From: Nitrospina sp.
GTDB taxonomy: Bacteria; Nitrospinota; Nitrospinia; Nitrospinales; Nitrospinaceae
Length of the DNA: 6,424 nt
NCBI GenBank assembly: GCA_004357365.1
Contig: SMVT01000078.1
Span: 1 to 6,424 of the forward strand
Reading direction: 5' to 3'
Positions 5,507 through 6,424 of this stretch are shown here, piece after piece. The notes under the pieces were generated by a model, which had not been told where the DNA came from, did not search any database, and saw only the letters and a program-made list of their open reading frames with translations. Each line of letters opens with the position of its first letter. The first letter of the stretch is position 1. A program made the position numbers and the translations under genes.

Positions 5507-6424
5507 ATGTTTAAGCGATTCACTGAAAGAGCGAGACGCGTCATCATCCTGGCGCGGGAAGAAGCGGAACTGTACCGACATGAGTACTTGGGGACCGAGC
5601 ATATTTTGCAAGGGGTCATCAAAGATGGAGGGGGCATCGCCATCGCGTTGCTTCAGAAGTCCGGCGCGGACATGAATCAGATCAAGGCCGAGCTGGAGAA
5701 GAATCTGCCGCGGAGTTCCAACTCCCTGGTCATTGGCGACATTCCGTTTACGTCGCGGGCCAAAAAGGTTCTGGAGTTTGCGGTCGAGGAAGCGCGTTCC
5801 CTGAATCACAACTACATCGGTACCGAGCATCTCTTGTTGGGCCTGCTCAAGGAGAAGGAAGGTGTAGCCTGCCGGGTGTTGAACAGTTTCGGAGCTTATT
5901 TTGACGACGTGAAAGAGAAGCTCGTGGACATGTTCAAGGAGCCGACGGAATCCACCCGCGAAACCGGGAAGACCCCAACCTTGGACGAGTTCAGCCGCGA
6001 TTTGACGGCGATGGCGCTGGCGGGCAAACTGGATCCCATCATCGGCCGGAGCAAGGAGATTGAACGAGTCATTCAGATTCTCAGCCGCCGGACCAAGAAC
6101 AATCCGGTGTTGATCGGTGAGCCGGGCGTGGGCAAAACCACGATCGTCGAGGGTCTGGCTCAAATGATCGTCGAACGCGAAATTCCCGACACCCTGTTTG
6201 ACAAGCGGGTGGTCTCCCTCGATCTAGGATCGTTGATCGCCGGGACCAAGTACCGCGGCCAGTTTGAAGCGCGGCTGAAGGGCATCATGAAGGAAATCAT
6301 TCAGAATAAGAGCGTCATTCTGTTCATCGACGAATTGCATACGCTGGTGGGCGCGGGTGCGGCGGAAGGTTCCGTGGACGCCTCCAATATGCTGAACCCG
6401 GCGTTGTCCCGGGGGAAACTCCAG
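5507..6424 (+). CDS. clpC: ATP-dependent Clp protease ATP-binding subunit ClpC (5' part, runs off the window)
   Basis: The first 306 codons of a ClpC-type AAA+ unfoldase, a hexameric cytoplasmic ATPase that unfolds proteins and feeds them to ClpP. MFKRFTERARRVI opens the double Clp N-domain (about 1-144), whose two repeats carry LGTEHIL (28-34) and IGTEHLL (104-110). Glu31 and Glu107 align with the residues that bind phosphoarginine in B. subtilis ClpC. The linker leads to LAGKLDPIIGR (171-181), then the first ATPase domain with Walker A GEPGVGKT (204-211), pore loop KYRG (248-251) and Walker B ILFIDE (271-276). ATG 5507 is the only early start: an in-frame TAA lies at 5501-5503 and the N-terminus aligns with the family. 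The ribosome-binding site (GAAAG, eight bases upstream) is weak. Asn297 replaces the usual Lys in the L-K-PAL motif. The M-domain and second ATPase domain should lie beyond the edge. ClpC rather than ClpA or ClpB is favoured by the N-domain, but the M-domain is not seen. Confidence 0.95.
   Translation, partial: MFKRFTERARRVIILAREEAELYRHEYLGTEHILQGVIKDGGGIAIALLQKSGADMNQIKAELEKNLPRSSNSLVIGDIPFTSRAKKVLEFAVEEARSLNHNYIGTEHLLLGLLKEKEGVACRVLNSFGAYFDDVKEKLVDMFKEPTESTRETGKTPTLDEFSRDLTAMALAGKLDPIIGRSKEIERVIQILSRRTKNNPVLIGEPGVGKTTIVEGLAQMIVEREIPDTLFDKRVVSLDLGSLIAGTKYRGQFEARLKGIMKEIIQNKSVILFIDELHTLVGAGAAEGSVDASNMLNPALSRGKLQ

Noticed and set aside
5442..5675. A 77-codon plus-strand frame at the start of clpC
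   Set aside because: It overlaps the conserved ClpC N-domain in another frame and shows no domain features; it is a shadow.

Overview
The window holds two complete genes and the first third of a third gene, with GC-rich coding sequence and clearly AT-rich spacers. It looks like a Gram-negative-type bacterial chromosome. The first gene has a Sec-type signal sequence and belongs to a usually periplasmic quinoprotein fold, the second is a full-length cobalamin-dependent methionine synthase, and the third is a ClpC-type AAA+ unfoldase. No plasmid, phage, transposon, CRISPR, tRNA or rRNA sequence is visible. The lineage cannot be fixed from sequence alone; a Nitrospinota-like or deltaproteobacterial-like organism is only a loose guess.

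Layout: bases 1-193 are non-coding and carry an 8-bp-stem inverted repeat and a perfect tandem duplication of a 22-bp unit, downstream of the first gene. Bases 194-1354 (minus strand) encode an exported glucose/sorbosone-dehydrogenase-family beta-propeller. Bases 1355-1545 are the divergent spacer, with a perfect TATAAT hexamer, a 12-bp perfect palindrome and short direct repeats. Bases 1546-5172 (plus strand) encode a 1208-residue MetH with all five modules, but with divergent motifs in the folate domain and a shortened reactivation domain. Bases 5173-5506 are an AT-rich spacer with no convincing gene. It carries a plausible clpC promoter, direct and inverted repeats, and a long leader whose last bases can pair with an upstream segment and so bury the weak ribosome-binding site. 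From 5507 to the window edge runs the 5' part of clpC (306 codons seen).

The three genes do not look like one pathway. The first is transcribed away from the other two, and metH and clpC are separated by 334 bases, so each is probably its own transcription unit. MetH makes methionine and regenerates tetrahydrofolate, ClpC handles protein quality control, and the quinoprotein probably oxidises a sugar or related compound outside the cytoplasm. I see no undescribed multi-gene system here. The most interesting signals are the possible RNA switch (thermometer-like) in the clpC leader and the unusual MetH variant.
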